Source of the DNA: Actinomycetota bacterium
Lineage (GTDB): Bacteria; Actinomycetota; Actinomycetes; Nanopelagicales; Nanopelagicaceae
Length of the DNA stretch: 5,000 nt
Assembly: GCA_009704515.1 (NCBI GenBank)
Contig: WLDZ01000083.1
Location: 1-5,000 of the forward strand
Direction: 5' to 3'
How positions within the stretch are numbered: position 1 is the stretch's first letter; each line of letters opens with the position of its first letter. A program made the translations under genes and the position numbers. This document shows positions 1-5,000 of the stretch, piece by piece. The notes beneath the pieces are model-generated. The model did not search any database. It saw nothing but the letters and a program-made list of their open reading frames with translations, and was not told the DNA's origin.

Positions 1-30
1 AACGGGTTTAAATGAAGTGCTAACCATGGG

Positions 31-36
31 TACATT
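31..36 (+). promoter_or_regulatory. Possible -10 element for the EF-G-like gene
   Basis: TACATT fits the TANNNT form of an actinobacterial -10 box and would place the transcription start about 8 nt before the ATG at 51. The matching -35 position (about 8-13, TTAAAT) is poor. A weak Shine-Dalgarno-like AGGT sits at 39-42, 8 nt before the ATG. An in-frame TAA at 21-23 means the coding frame cannot start further upstream. Short AT-rich hexamers occur by chance, so this is only a candidate. Confidence 0.25.
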
Positions 37-50
37 GTAGGTTTACCTCT

Positions 51-647
51 ATGCCTTCAACTAGCACCGAGCGGGTAATTCACACCTCAATATATGGTCA
101 TGTGAGCGCCACCCCTGAATTATTTGCCACTCTCTTTGAGGCACATCACGAAAGAGTGGTTAATCACAATGCAGATGTTGCAATTTTTCTAATAAACCCA
201 GCCGCTGGAATAGATAACGAAACGATTGAGAATTGGCGCAATCTTGATGAAGTACAAATGCCCAGGATGGTTGTAATCACAGTCATGGATGGCATGGAGC
301 TAGATTTTGATGACGCCGTTATGGTGGCCAATCGAGTATTTGATTCTGTTGTTACTCCATACCTTGTTTTGCACGGCGAAAATGGCACCCCGATTGGAAC
401 TATTTCATTAGATAACTTTGAAACCATCGATTACTCAACAGATCCGAAAACTATTGCTCACGCTGATGCCGAATTAGAAGAACTGGTTGCTGAGTTTCGT
501 GAAGAGTACCTTGAGAAGATGGTTGAAATGGAAGAAGGCGCCTTTGCTGCTGGAATCTTGTTTCCTGCGATACCAGTTAACCCTGTCAATGGGCTTGGAA
601 TTGATATCGTGCAGAAATATCTTTCAGAACTACCAGGCAGCCGCTAA
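51..647 (+). CDS. Small EF-G-like pseudo-GTPase (shrunken G domain)
   Basis: This is an intact 198-residue cytosolic-looking protein with no signal peptide or membrane segment. I could not match it to a named family at once, but its middle reads along the G domain of elongation factor G-like proteins. Residues 41-90 (ADVAIFLINPAAGIDNETIENWR, then MPRMVVITVMDG and DFDDAV) follow the EF-G order of beta strand, 'GV..QTE.VWR' helix, G4 strand and 'DF' helix. Residues 103-130 (PYLVLHG, GTPIGTISL, IDYS) follow the EF-G insert, and 171-198 end in a G5-like strand and a final helix (FPAIPVNPVNGLGIDIVQKYLSELP). The nucleotide-binding signatures are lost. The P-loop position may survive as GHVSATPE (16-23), without Lys-Thr. 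Switch I/II and the DTPG motif are absent. The NKxD/TKxD motif is TVMD (77-80). Domains II-V are missing, whereas full EF-G is about 700 residues. The start has an in-frame stop 30 nt upstream. It is either a decayed paralogue fixed as a small protein or a repurposed fold; GTPase activity is unlikely. The homology is by eye only. Confidence 0.6.
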   Translation: MPSTSTERVIHTSIYGHVSATPELFATLFEAHHERVVNHNADVAIFLINPAAGIDNETIENWRNLDEVQMPRMVVITVMDGMELDFDDAVMVANRVFDSVVTPYLVLHGENGTPIGTISLDNFETIDYSTDPKTIAHADAELEELVAEFREEYLEKMVEMEEGAFAAGILFPAIPVNPVNGLGIDIVQKYLSELPGSR

Positions 648-1163
648 TTCATCACGAGTTGTCGTGAGCAATTGCGGCATAACTTTAGTTCTCCCGATGA
701 TGGGCATGAAGTTAACATCTCCAGACCAACGGGGAACTATGTGTTGATGGATATGAGCCGCAACACCTGCCCCTGATATTGCACCTTGATTCATGCCGAG
801 ATTAAATCCCTCTGGTGCACTGACCTTGCGAATTGTTTTCATCGCGTGTGCTGAAAGATCAGTGATCTCATGGCGCTCTTCATCACTGAGATCGGTTAAA
901 TCAGGAACATGGCGGAAGGCGCAGATCAGAATATGTCCTGGGTTGTATGGATACAGATTCATTACTACATATGCAGTTTTTCCCCTGTGAACTATTAGAC
1001 CCTCTTCATCGGTGAGCGATGGGATACGACAGAAAGGACATTGAACATCATTTTGATCTAATGGCCGATTTTCTCCCCGCAAATAATCCAAGCGGTGAGG
1101 CGCCCATAATCGCTGCCAACTATCAGGCATTCCAGCTCCGCCTGATATTTCTTGATTACTCAT
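630..1163 (-). CDS. HIT-family protein, probable Ap4A phosphorylase
   Basis: Histidine-triad nucleotide-binding protein of 177 residues, expected to act in the cytosol on dinucleoside polyphosphates such as Ap4A. Visible signatures are the N-terminal QRLWAPHRLDYL (17-28) typical of the actinobacterial HIT group, a CPFC pair (C42, C45) consistent with a zinc site, MNLYPYNPGH (68-77), FNLGMNQG (120-127), and the triad HIHQHIVPRW (137-146), whose middle His139 should be the nucleophile. The closest relative I recall is M. tuberculosis Rv2613c, an Ap4A phosphorylase that also follows thrS. The annotated ATG shares one base with the thrS stop (TAATG), which implies coupling, but its Shine-Dalgarno (AGGTG, 2 nt away) is badly spaced. 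Met12 at 1130 has a better one, so the mature protein may be 166 residues. Its 3' end overlaps the convergent gene by 18 nt. The family is certain; the exact substrate is inferred. Confidence 0.92.
   Translation of the reverse strand: MSNQEISGGAGMPDSWQRLWAPHRLDYLRGENRPLDQNDVQCPFCRIPSLTDEEGLIVHRGKTAYVVMNLYPYNPGHILICAFRHVPDLTDLSDEERHEITDLSAHAMKTIRKVSAPEGFNLGMNQGAISGAGVAAHIHQHIVPRWSGDVNFMPIIGRTKVMPQLLTTTRDELAAAW
1136..1142 (-). promoter_or_regulatory. Internal ribosome binding site favouring Met12 of the HIT gene
   Basis: On the minus strand GGCGGAG lies 5 nt before the in-frame ATG at 1130-1128. Both sequence and spacing are better than for the upstream ATG at 1163. The motif also encodes Gly-Gly-Ala, so it may be coincidental. 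It matters because it would shift the protein start by 11 residues, to just before the conserved QRLW segment. Confidence 0.35.
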
Positions 1164-3151
1164 TACACCTGAGTTCTTTCGGAGACTACCTTGGAAATCT
1201 CAGCGATTACATCTGCAATCGGCAGACCGTTCTTTTGGTCACCATTGCGATAGCGGATTGAAACTGCGCCCGCTTGCATATCTTCCTCACCCGCAATCAG
1301 CATGAAAGGAATTTTCTGCAGTTGTGCGTTACGAACTTTCTTCTGCATGCGATCGTCAGAGACATCGATATCAGCCCTAATGCCAGCCTTCTTCAACTGT
1401 GCAACAACTTCAAAGAGATAGTCGTTATATGTTTCGGCAACAGGAATCGCAATCGCCTGAACGGGAGCGAGCCAAGGAGGAAATGCGCCTGAGTAGTGTT
1501 CTGTCAGAACACCAAAAAATCTTTCAATCGAGCCAAAGAGCGCTCGGTGAATCATGACTGGGCGTTGGTGCGATCCATCGGATGCCGCATATTCAAGTTC
1601 AAAGCGTTGCGGTAACTGGAAATCAACTTGAATGGTGGACATCTGCCAAGTTCGCCCAATTGCATCCTTAGCTTGAACCGAAATCTTTGGTCCGTAGAAA
1701 GCTGCTCCGCCTTCATCAAGAACAAGTTCAAGATTCTGAGCTAAAGCTGCTTTGCGAAGCGCCTCTGTTGCTTCTTGCCAATCGCTATCTTCTCCAACTG
1801 ATTTCTCGGGATTACGAGTAGAGAGTTCGAGATAAAAATCAGTTAATCCATAGTCACGGAGCAGGTTAAGAACGAATGTTAGTAGTGAATCGAGTTCGTT
1901 TGGCATCTGCTCTTTTGTGCAGTAGATATGCGCGTCATCCTGAGTGAATCCACGTGCGCGAGTGATTCCGTGAAGCACGCCTGATTTCTCATAGCGATAA
2001 ACAGTTCCAAATTCGAAGAGTCGCAAAGGCAGTTCGCGATATGAACGGCCACGAGAGGCATAAATCAAGTTATGGAAGGGGCAATTCATAGGTTTCATGT
2101 AGTACTGCTGCCCAGGCTTTTTAATTGTTCCGTCGGCATGGAGCTCTTCATCCATAATCATCGGCGGATACATGCCTTCTGAATACCAATCCAGGTGACC
2201 AGATTTTTGAAAGAGCGCTGCCTTTGTTAAATGTGGGGAATAAACAAACTCATATCCTTCGTCTTCATGGCGTTTGCGTGAGTAATCCTCCATCGCCCGA
2301 CGAACGATTCCGCCCTTGGGATGGAAAACAGCAAGACCAGATCCGATTTCCTCAGGGAAAGAGAAGAGATCAAGCTCTTGTCCCAAGCGACGGTGGTCGC
2401 GCCTCTCTGCTTCAGCCAATAATTCTAAATACGCATTGAGTTCATCTTGTGACGGCCAAGCTGTTCCGTAGATGCGTTGCAGCATTGGATTCTTCTCTGA
2501 GCCACGCCAATATGCGCCCGCACTTCTCATTAATTTAAAGGCAGGAATATGTTTTGTTGAGGGCAGATGTGGTCCGCGACAGAGATCAGACCAGAGAGGT
2601 TGACCATCACGTCCTAGATTGTCGTAAATTGTTAGTTCAGAACCACCAACTTCGACACTGGCCTCATTCGCCGCTGGACCCTTAATGCCGATCAGTTCGC
2701 ACTTATAAGGCTCTTGAGCAAGTTCGCGAAGCGCGTCTTCTTCAGTGGTAACTCTACGGCGAAAACGTTGACCTTCTTTAACAATCTTGCGCATCGCCGA
2801 TTCGATTTTCTCAAGATCCTCGGGATTAAAAGGTACCTTCGGGTCGAAGTCATAATAGAAACCATCAGTGATCGGAGGTCCGATTCCAAGTTTCGTCTCT
2901 GGGAAAGTCTGTTGTACCGCCTGAGCCATGACGTGGGCAGTTGAGTGACGCAAGACCGCTAACCCATCAGGAGATGAGATTGATACTCCTTCGACTACAT
3001 CACCTTCGACAAGTTCGCTCCATAGATCTTTTAGCTCACCATTGATGCGACAAACGACTATGGATTTATCTTCAGCGAATATCTGAGTTGGACGAATATC
3101 AGCTGCGATCTTTTGCGCAACCCCATCGACCTTTACAGATATTTCGGACAT
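1163..3151 (-). CDS. thrS: Threonyl-tRNA synthetase
   Basis: Class II aminoacyl-tRNA synthetase of 662 residues that attaches threonine to tRNA-Thr in the cytosol. The full domain set is present. A TGS domain spans about 1-65. The editing domain, which removes mischarged serine, has HSTAH (H69, H73) and C191/H195 in DLCRGPH. The catalytic core spans about 265-555, and the C-terminal anticodon-binding domain about 560-655. Within the core the zinc ligands that select threonine are visible as C357 (MNCP), H408 (DDAH) and H535 (MIHRA). Motif 2 is VYRYEKSG with R386, and motif 3 is GSIERF with R544. The length is close to E. coli (642) and no frameshift is seen. The start lies 4 nt after the pabC stop and has no strong Shine-Dalgarno, so translation is probably coupled. 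The 4-nt gap leaves no room for a T-box or other leader of its own; any control must act at the operon promoter or inside coding sequence. Confidence 0.98.
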   Translation of the reverse strand: MSEISVKVDGVAQKIAADIRPTQIFAEDKSIVVCRINGELKDLWSELVEGDVVEGVSISSPDGLAVLRHSTAHVMAQAVQQTFPETKLGIGPPITDGFYYDFDPKVPFNPEDLEKIESAMRKIVKEGQRFRRRVTTEEDALRELAQEPYKCELIGIKGPAANEASVEVGGSELTIYDNLGRDGQPLWSDLCRGPHLPSTKHIPAFKLMRSAGAYWRGSEKNPMLQRIYGTAWPSQDELNAYLELLAEAERRDHRRLGQELDLFSFPEEIGSGLAVFHPKGGIVRRAMEDYSRKRHEDEGYEFVYSPHLTKAALFQKSGHLDWYSEGMYPPMIMDEELHADGTIKKPGQQYYMKPMNCPFHNLIYASRGRSYRELPLRLFEFGTVYRYEKSGVLHGITRARGFTQDDAHIYCTKEQMPNELDSLLTFVLNLLRDYGLTDFYLELSTRNPEKSVGEDSDWQEATEALRKAALAQNLELVLDEGGAAFYGPKISVQAKDAIGRTWQMSTIQVDFQLPQRFELEYAASDGSHQRPVMIHRALFGSIERFFGVLTEHYSGAFPPWLAPVQAIAIPVAETYNDYLFEVVAQLKKAGIRADIDVSDDRMQKKVRNAQLQKIPFMLIAGEEDMQAGAVSIRYRNGDQKNGLPIADVIAEISKVVSERTQV

Positions 3152-3155
3152 GTCG

Positions 3156-3872
3156 CTAGCTTACCGAAAAGTATTCAACCTTTTCCCGAATTTGAGCGGC
3201 TTTCTCATGGGCTTCGGGCATTGCGCTTAGCTGGTATTCGCCGATATGACTTACTGGTCTCGCTATTTTCAGGCTATTCAAGAGTAAGGCCGCATCACAC
3301 CTAGCAACATCGGATATGTGAACGGCAGCGACTTGAATCTCGCATCTTTCTATCGCTACCGCTCTCATTACTCCAGGAAGGACTCCTGCTGTGATTGGAG
3401 GCGTAACCCATCGCCCCTCAATGAGTAGCGCAAGATTTGCAATCGATGCCTCTGTGATTTCATTTCGTGAATTAAAGACAATTGCGTCATCGAAACCATA
3501 CATTCTCGCCTCATCTAGAACAGCGAAATGTGAATCGTAAGGATAAGTTTTGTATTGCATGCCATCAGCTTGAGAGGTAGTTGAGTGAAATGTGAGTCTC
3601 GCTGGTTCAGTTTCATCGAGGTATTGCGAGTATGAAAATGAATAATCTTCCTTCGAGAAACAAGCCCGCAATCTTCCAATTGTAAAATCATCTCTAGCAA
3701 TCACTTTGGCAAGTTCACTCCGCAATGTTTCTTCATCGGGTAGCAATATTCCGAAATGTGCCGCCGATGACATCGCCCGCCGCATATGACGGCCCAGCTC
3801 TGCGATCTTGCCGTGTTCGGTACGCATGGTTTCAAATATTCCTGTGCCAGCTGGAAAAGGAGTTCTCGTCAT
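3156..3872 (-). CDS. pabC: Class IV aminotransferase, probable 4-amino-4-deoxychorismate lyase
   Basis: PLP-dependent fold-type IV enzyme of 238 residues. From its partner gene it probably converts aminodeoxychorismate to 4-aminobenzoate plus pyruvate for folate synthesis. Numbered from the chosen ATG, visible marks are the N-terminal [11 protein letters not shown] strand (7-17), the candidate Schiff-base Lys108 in YKTYPYD, the PLP-contacting glutamate in [13 protein letters not shown] (E141), WVTPPI followed by GVLPGVMR (163-170), and the C-terminal [11 protein letters not shown]. The start at 3872 is preferred over an in-frame ATG at 3932. It forms a classic ATGA overlap with the pabB stop, has GGTGG 9 nt upstream (3882-3886), and leaves just two residues before the conserved segment; the longer form would add 20 residues of non-conserved sequence inside pabB. 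Class IV also contains branched-chain and D-amino acid aminotransferases, so the lyase call rests mainly on gene context. Confidence 0.82.
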   Translation of the reverse strand: MTRTPFPAGTGIFETMRTEHGKIAELGRHMRRAMSSAAHFGILLPDEETLRSELAKVIARDDFTIGRLRACFSKEDYSFSYSQYLDETEPARLTFHSTTSQADGMQYKTYPYDSHFAVLDEARMYGFDDAIVFNSRNEITEASIANLALLIEGRWVTPPITAGVLPGVMRAVAIERCEIQVAAVHISDVARCDAALLLNSLKIARPVSHIGEYQLSAMPEAHEKAAQIREKVEYFSVS

Positions 3873-4870
3873 AGCAGTTGACCACCAGCTATTGAAATCA
3901 AATGTCGTGCTTTGAGTTGCGTCTCTTCCCACTCGGAATGCGCATCGCTTCCCCAGGTTATCCCAGCACCTGTTCCGTATCGCAGGTACTTATCCCCCGT
4001 CGTCCAAAATGTTCTTATCGCAACTGATAATTCAGCTTTATCGCCATGAACATATCCGAGAGCCCCGCAATATGGTCCGCGCTTATTCTGTTCATTCTCT
4101 GAAATAACCTTAAGAGCCGATGATTTAGGAGCGCCCGAAACCGAACCAGGAGGAAGCAAAGCTGCAAAAATCTCACTCCATGTAACACCCTCAGCAATTT
4201 CTGACTGAATATCAGAGACAAGATGAGTCAGTCCTGGATGCTTCTCACCTCTAAAGAGTGACGAAACTTCAACAGAACCCGGTTTGGAAACTTGAGAAAG
4301 ATCGTTACGCATTAAGTCAACAATCATCAGATTCTCTGCCTTGTCTTTCTCCCCAAACTCCTCTTCATTCCATCGAATCGTGCCCTTAATTGGTGATGTC
4401 AGAAGTGTTGAACCAGTGCGAGTGAGGAACCTTTCTGGCGAAGCCGACGCGATCTCTAAACCAGGAATATTGAGGTAGCTAGCAAATGGTGCCGGATTTG
4501 CACGGAGGATTTCCGAGAATAAACCTTTCAGTGATTGTGGCTTATCCCCCAAAAAATGTTGAAGCTCACGACATGCGTTTACTTGATAGACCGTACCTGC
4601 AGCTATGGCTTCACGAATTGCATGAATGTAAGCAATGTAATCAATCTCTTCATGTGTCGAAATCCATGGGCGCTCTAACCGCTGCCAACTAGCTTCAGGG
4701 AAAGGTTGCTCTCTTATTTTGCGAAAACGCGCAAACTTAAAATCGCCTTCGAAGGTCGCTATAACCGCCCAGAACCGTCCATCACTCAGCACTTTTGGGT
4801 CACTACTCACTTCGGCTAATCCAGAGGCGTGAACCCCTTTCATCCAAAATTGATAGTCGCGACCGAACAT
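3869..4870 (-). CDS. pabB: Chorismate-binding enzyme, probable aminodeoxychorismate synthase component I
   Basis: Chorismate-utilising enzyme of 333 residues, likely to form 4-amino-4-deoxychorismate from chorismate with ammonia supplied by a glutamine amidotransferase (PabA) not in this window. Conserved blocks run in order: GTVYQVNACR (92-101), ASASPERFL (141-149), SPIKGTIR (159-166), ENLMIVDLMRNDLS (179-192), GLTHLVSDIQ (213-222), LLPPGSVSGAPK (238-249), GPYCGALGY (265-273), AIRT (284-287) and the metal-site end GAGITWGSDAHSEWEE (301-316). Lys162 in PIKGT is the nucleophile position known from E. coli PabB, where anthranilate synthase has Ala, so PabB is favoured over TrpE. The protein is some 120 residues shorter than E. 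coli PabB, missing most of the N-terminal subdomain; as I recall, actinobacterial paralogues are similarly short, so this is not obviously a truncation. It is the first gene of the four-gene unit. No Shine-Dalgarno precedes the ATG, and leaderless translation is possible. Confidence 0.87.
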   Translation of the reverse strand: MFGRDYQFWMKGVHASGLAEVSSDPKVLSDGRFWAVIATFEGDFKFARFRKIREQPFPEASWQRLERPWISTHEEIDYIAYIHAIREAIAAGTVYQVNACRELQHFLGDKPQSLKGLFSEILRANPAPFASYLNIPGLEIASASPERFLTRTGSTLLTSPIKGTIRWNEEEFGEKDKAENLMIVDLMRNDLSQVSKPGSVEVSSLFRGEKHPGLTHLVSDIQSEIAEGVTWSEIFAALLPPGSVSGAPKSSALKVISENEQNKRGPYCGALGYVHGDKAELSVAIRTFWTTGDKYLRYGTGAGITWGSDAHSEWEETQLKARHLISIAGGQLL

Positions 4871-4876
4871 AGGCTA

Positions 4877-4882
4877 AGGCTA
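4877..4882 (-). promoter_or_regulatory. Possible leaderless-type -10 box for the pabB operon
   Basis: Directly before the pabB ATG the minus strand carries the tandem hexamer TAGCCT-TAGCCT (4882-4871). The upstream copy, at -12 to -7 from the ATG, fits TANNNT and would start transcription at or next to the A of the start codon. This agrees with the lack of any Shine-Dalgarno. No -35 box is seen at the expected distance. Leaderless transcripts are common in Actinobacteria, but the match is short. Confidence 0.3.
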
Positions 4883-4890
4883 CGCACGCT

Positions 4891-4920
4891 TTGGCACTTA
4901 TGCTCGACCTACGCTAGATT
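4891..4920 (+). promoter_or_regulatory. Sigma70-type promoter of the tRNA-Gly gene
   Basis: TTGGCA at 4891-4896 matches five of six bases of the -35 consensus, and TAGATT at 4915-4920 matches four of six of the -10 consensus, with an 18-nt spacer. Transcription would begin about 4927, leaving a leader of about 13 nt before the mature 5' end at 4940. The site lies in the 69-nt region shared with the divergent pabB operon. Confidence 0.6.
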
Positions 4921-4939
4921 TGCGCCCGCATTAAAAATT

Positions 4940-5000
4940 GCGGACGTAGCGCAGCTGGTAGCGCGGAACCTTGCCAAGGTTCAGGTCGCGGGTTCGAACC
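4940..5000 (+). tRNA. tRNA-Gly (anticodon GCC), 3' end outside the window
   Basis: The cloverleaf can be folded by hand. The acceptor strand is GCGGACG (4940-4946), followed by TA. The D stem is GCGC/GCGC (4949-4952 with 4961-4964) around loop AGCTGGTA. The anticodon stem is GAACC/GGTTC (4966-4970 with 4978-4982) around loop TTGCCAA, giving anticodon GCC at 4973-4975. The variable loop is AGGTC. The T arm starts with GCGGG (4988-4992) and loop TTCGAAC (4993-4999). The window ends at the first base of the returning T stem, so its last four bases, the 3' acceptor strand, the discriminator and any CCA are missing. GCC reads the glycine codons GGC and GGT. It is cut only by the window edge; nothing suggests a broken gene. 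Confidence 0.96.

Noticed and set aside
668..675. Perfect palindrome GCAATTGC as an operator
   Set aside because: It lies inside the HIT coding sequence, is only 8 bp, and has no partner site; chance is sufficient.
1019..1492. Plus-strand open frames at 1019-1261 and 1274-1492
   Set aside because: They lie opposite the HIT and thrS genes, whose proteins are clearly conserved; the plus-strand translations show no recognisable motif.
2692..2944. Open frames on both strands inside the 5' part of thrS
   Set aside because: Both are out of frame with a well-conserved synthetase and lack motifs or ribosome binding sites.
3152..3155. T-box or other leader regulation of thrS
   Set aside because: Only 4 nt separate the pabC stop from the thrS ATG, so no leader RNA fits there.
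3870..3932. Longer pabC start at 3932, adding 20 residues
   Set aside because: It would overlap pabB by 64 nt with no conserved sequence gained; the ATGA start at 3872 fits the family N-terminus.
1..5000. Mobile element, CRISPR array, phage or defence genes
   Set aside because: No transposase, integrase, spaced repeats or defence-type proteins are visible; the window is filled by housekeeping genes plus one small EF-G-like gene. The tRNA at the end could serve as an integration site, but no attachment duplication can be seen here.

Overview
The window reads as a compact stretch of an actinobacterial chromosome with unusually low G+C for that phylum (roughly mid-40s percent by eye). Two things point to Actinobacteria. 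The first is the pair of threonyl-tRNA synthetase gene (thrS) followed directly by a HIT-family Ap4A phosphorylase-like gene, the order I recall from Mycobacterium tuberculosis (Rv2614c-Rv2613c). The second is the short chorismate-binding enzyme, which looks like actinobacterial forms. Low G+C, near-zero intergenic space and start/stop overlaps suggest a streamlined freshwater lineage such as the acI/Nanopelagicales group. That placement is an inference, not a proven assignment.

Layout: positions 1-50 are a short leader with a possible weak promoter. At 51-647 (+) lies a 198-residue protein that I read as a shrunken, nucleotide-binding-deficient relative of the G domain of EF-G-like proteins (EF-G2/FusA2 type). 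It converges on, and overlaps by 18 nt, a four-gene minus-strand block occupying 630-4870. In transcription order the block is a chorismate-binding enzyme (pabB-like), a class IV aminotransferase (pabC-like), thrS and the HIT protein. The junctions are an ATGA overlap, a 4-nt gap and a TAATG overlap, so this is almost certainly one transcription unit with translational coupling. After a 69-nt divergent intergenic region, a tRNA-Gly(GCC) gene starts at 4940 (+) and is cut by the window edge. It has a good sigma70-type promoter.

How the genes fit together: PabB and PabC would make 4-aminobenzoate for folate, given a glutamine amidotransferase encoded elsewhere. ThrRS charges tRNA-Thr. Aminoacyl-tRNA synthetases are the main source of Ap4A as a side product, and the HIT protein is a plausible Ap4A-degrading enzyme, so the thrS-HIT pairing makes functional sense. 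The most unusual item is the small EF-G-like pseudo-GTPase. The rest is ordinary housekeeping. No mobile element, CRISPR array, phage gene or defence system is visible, and no gene-free stretch exceeds 300 bases.
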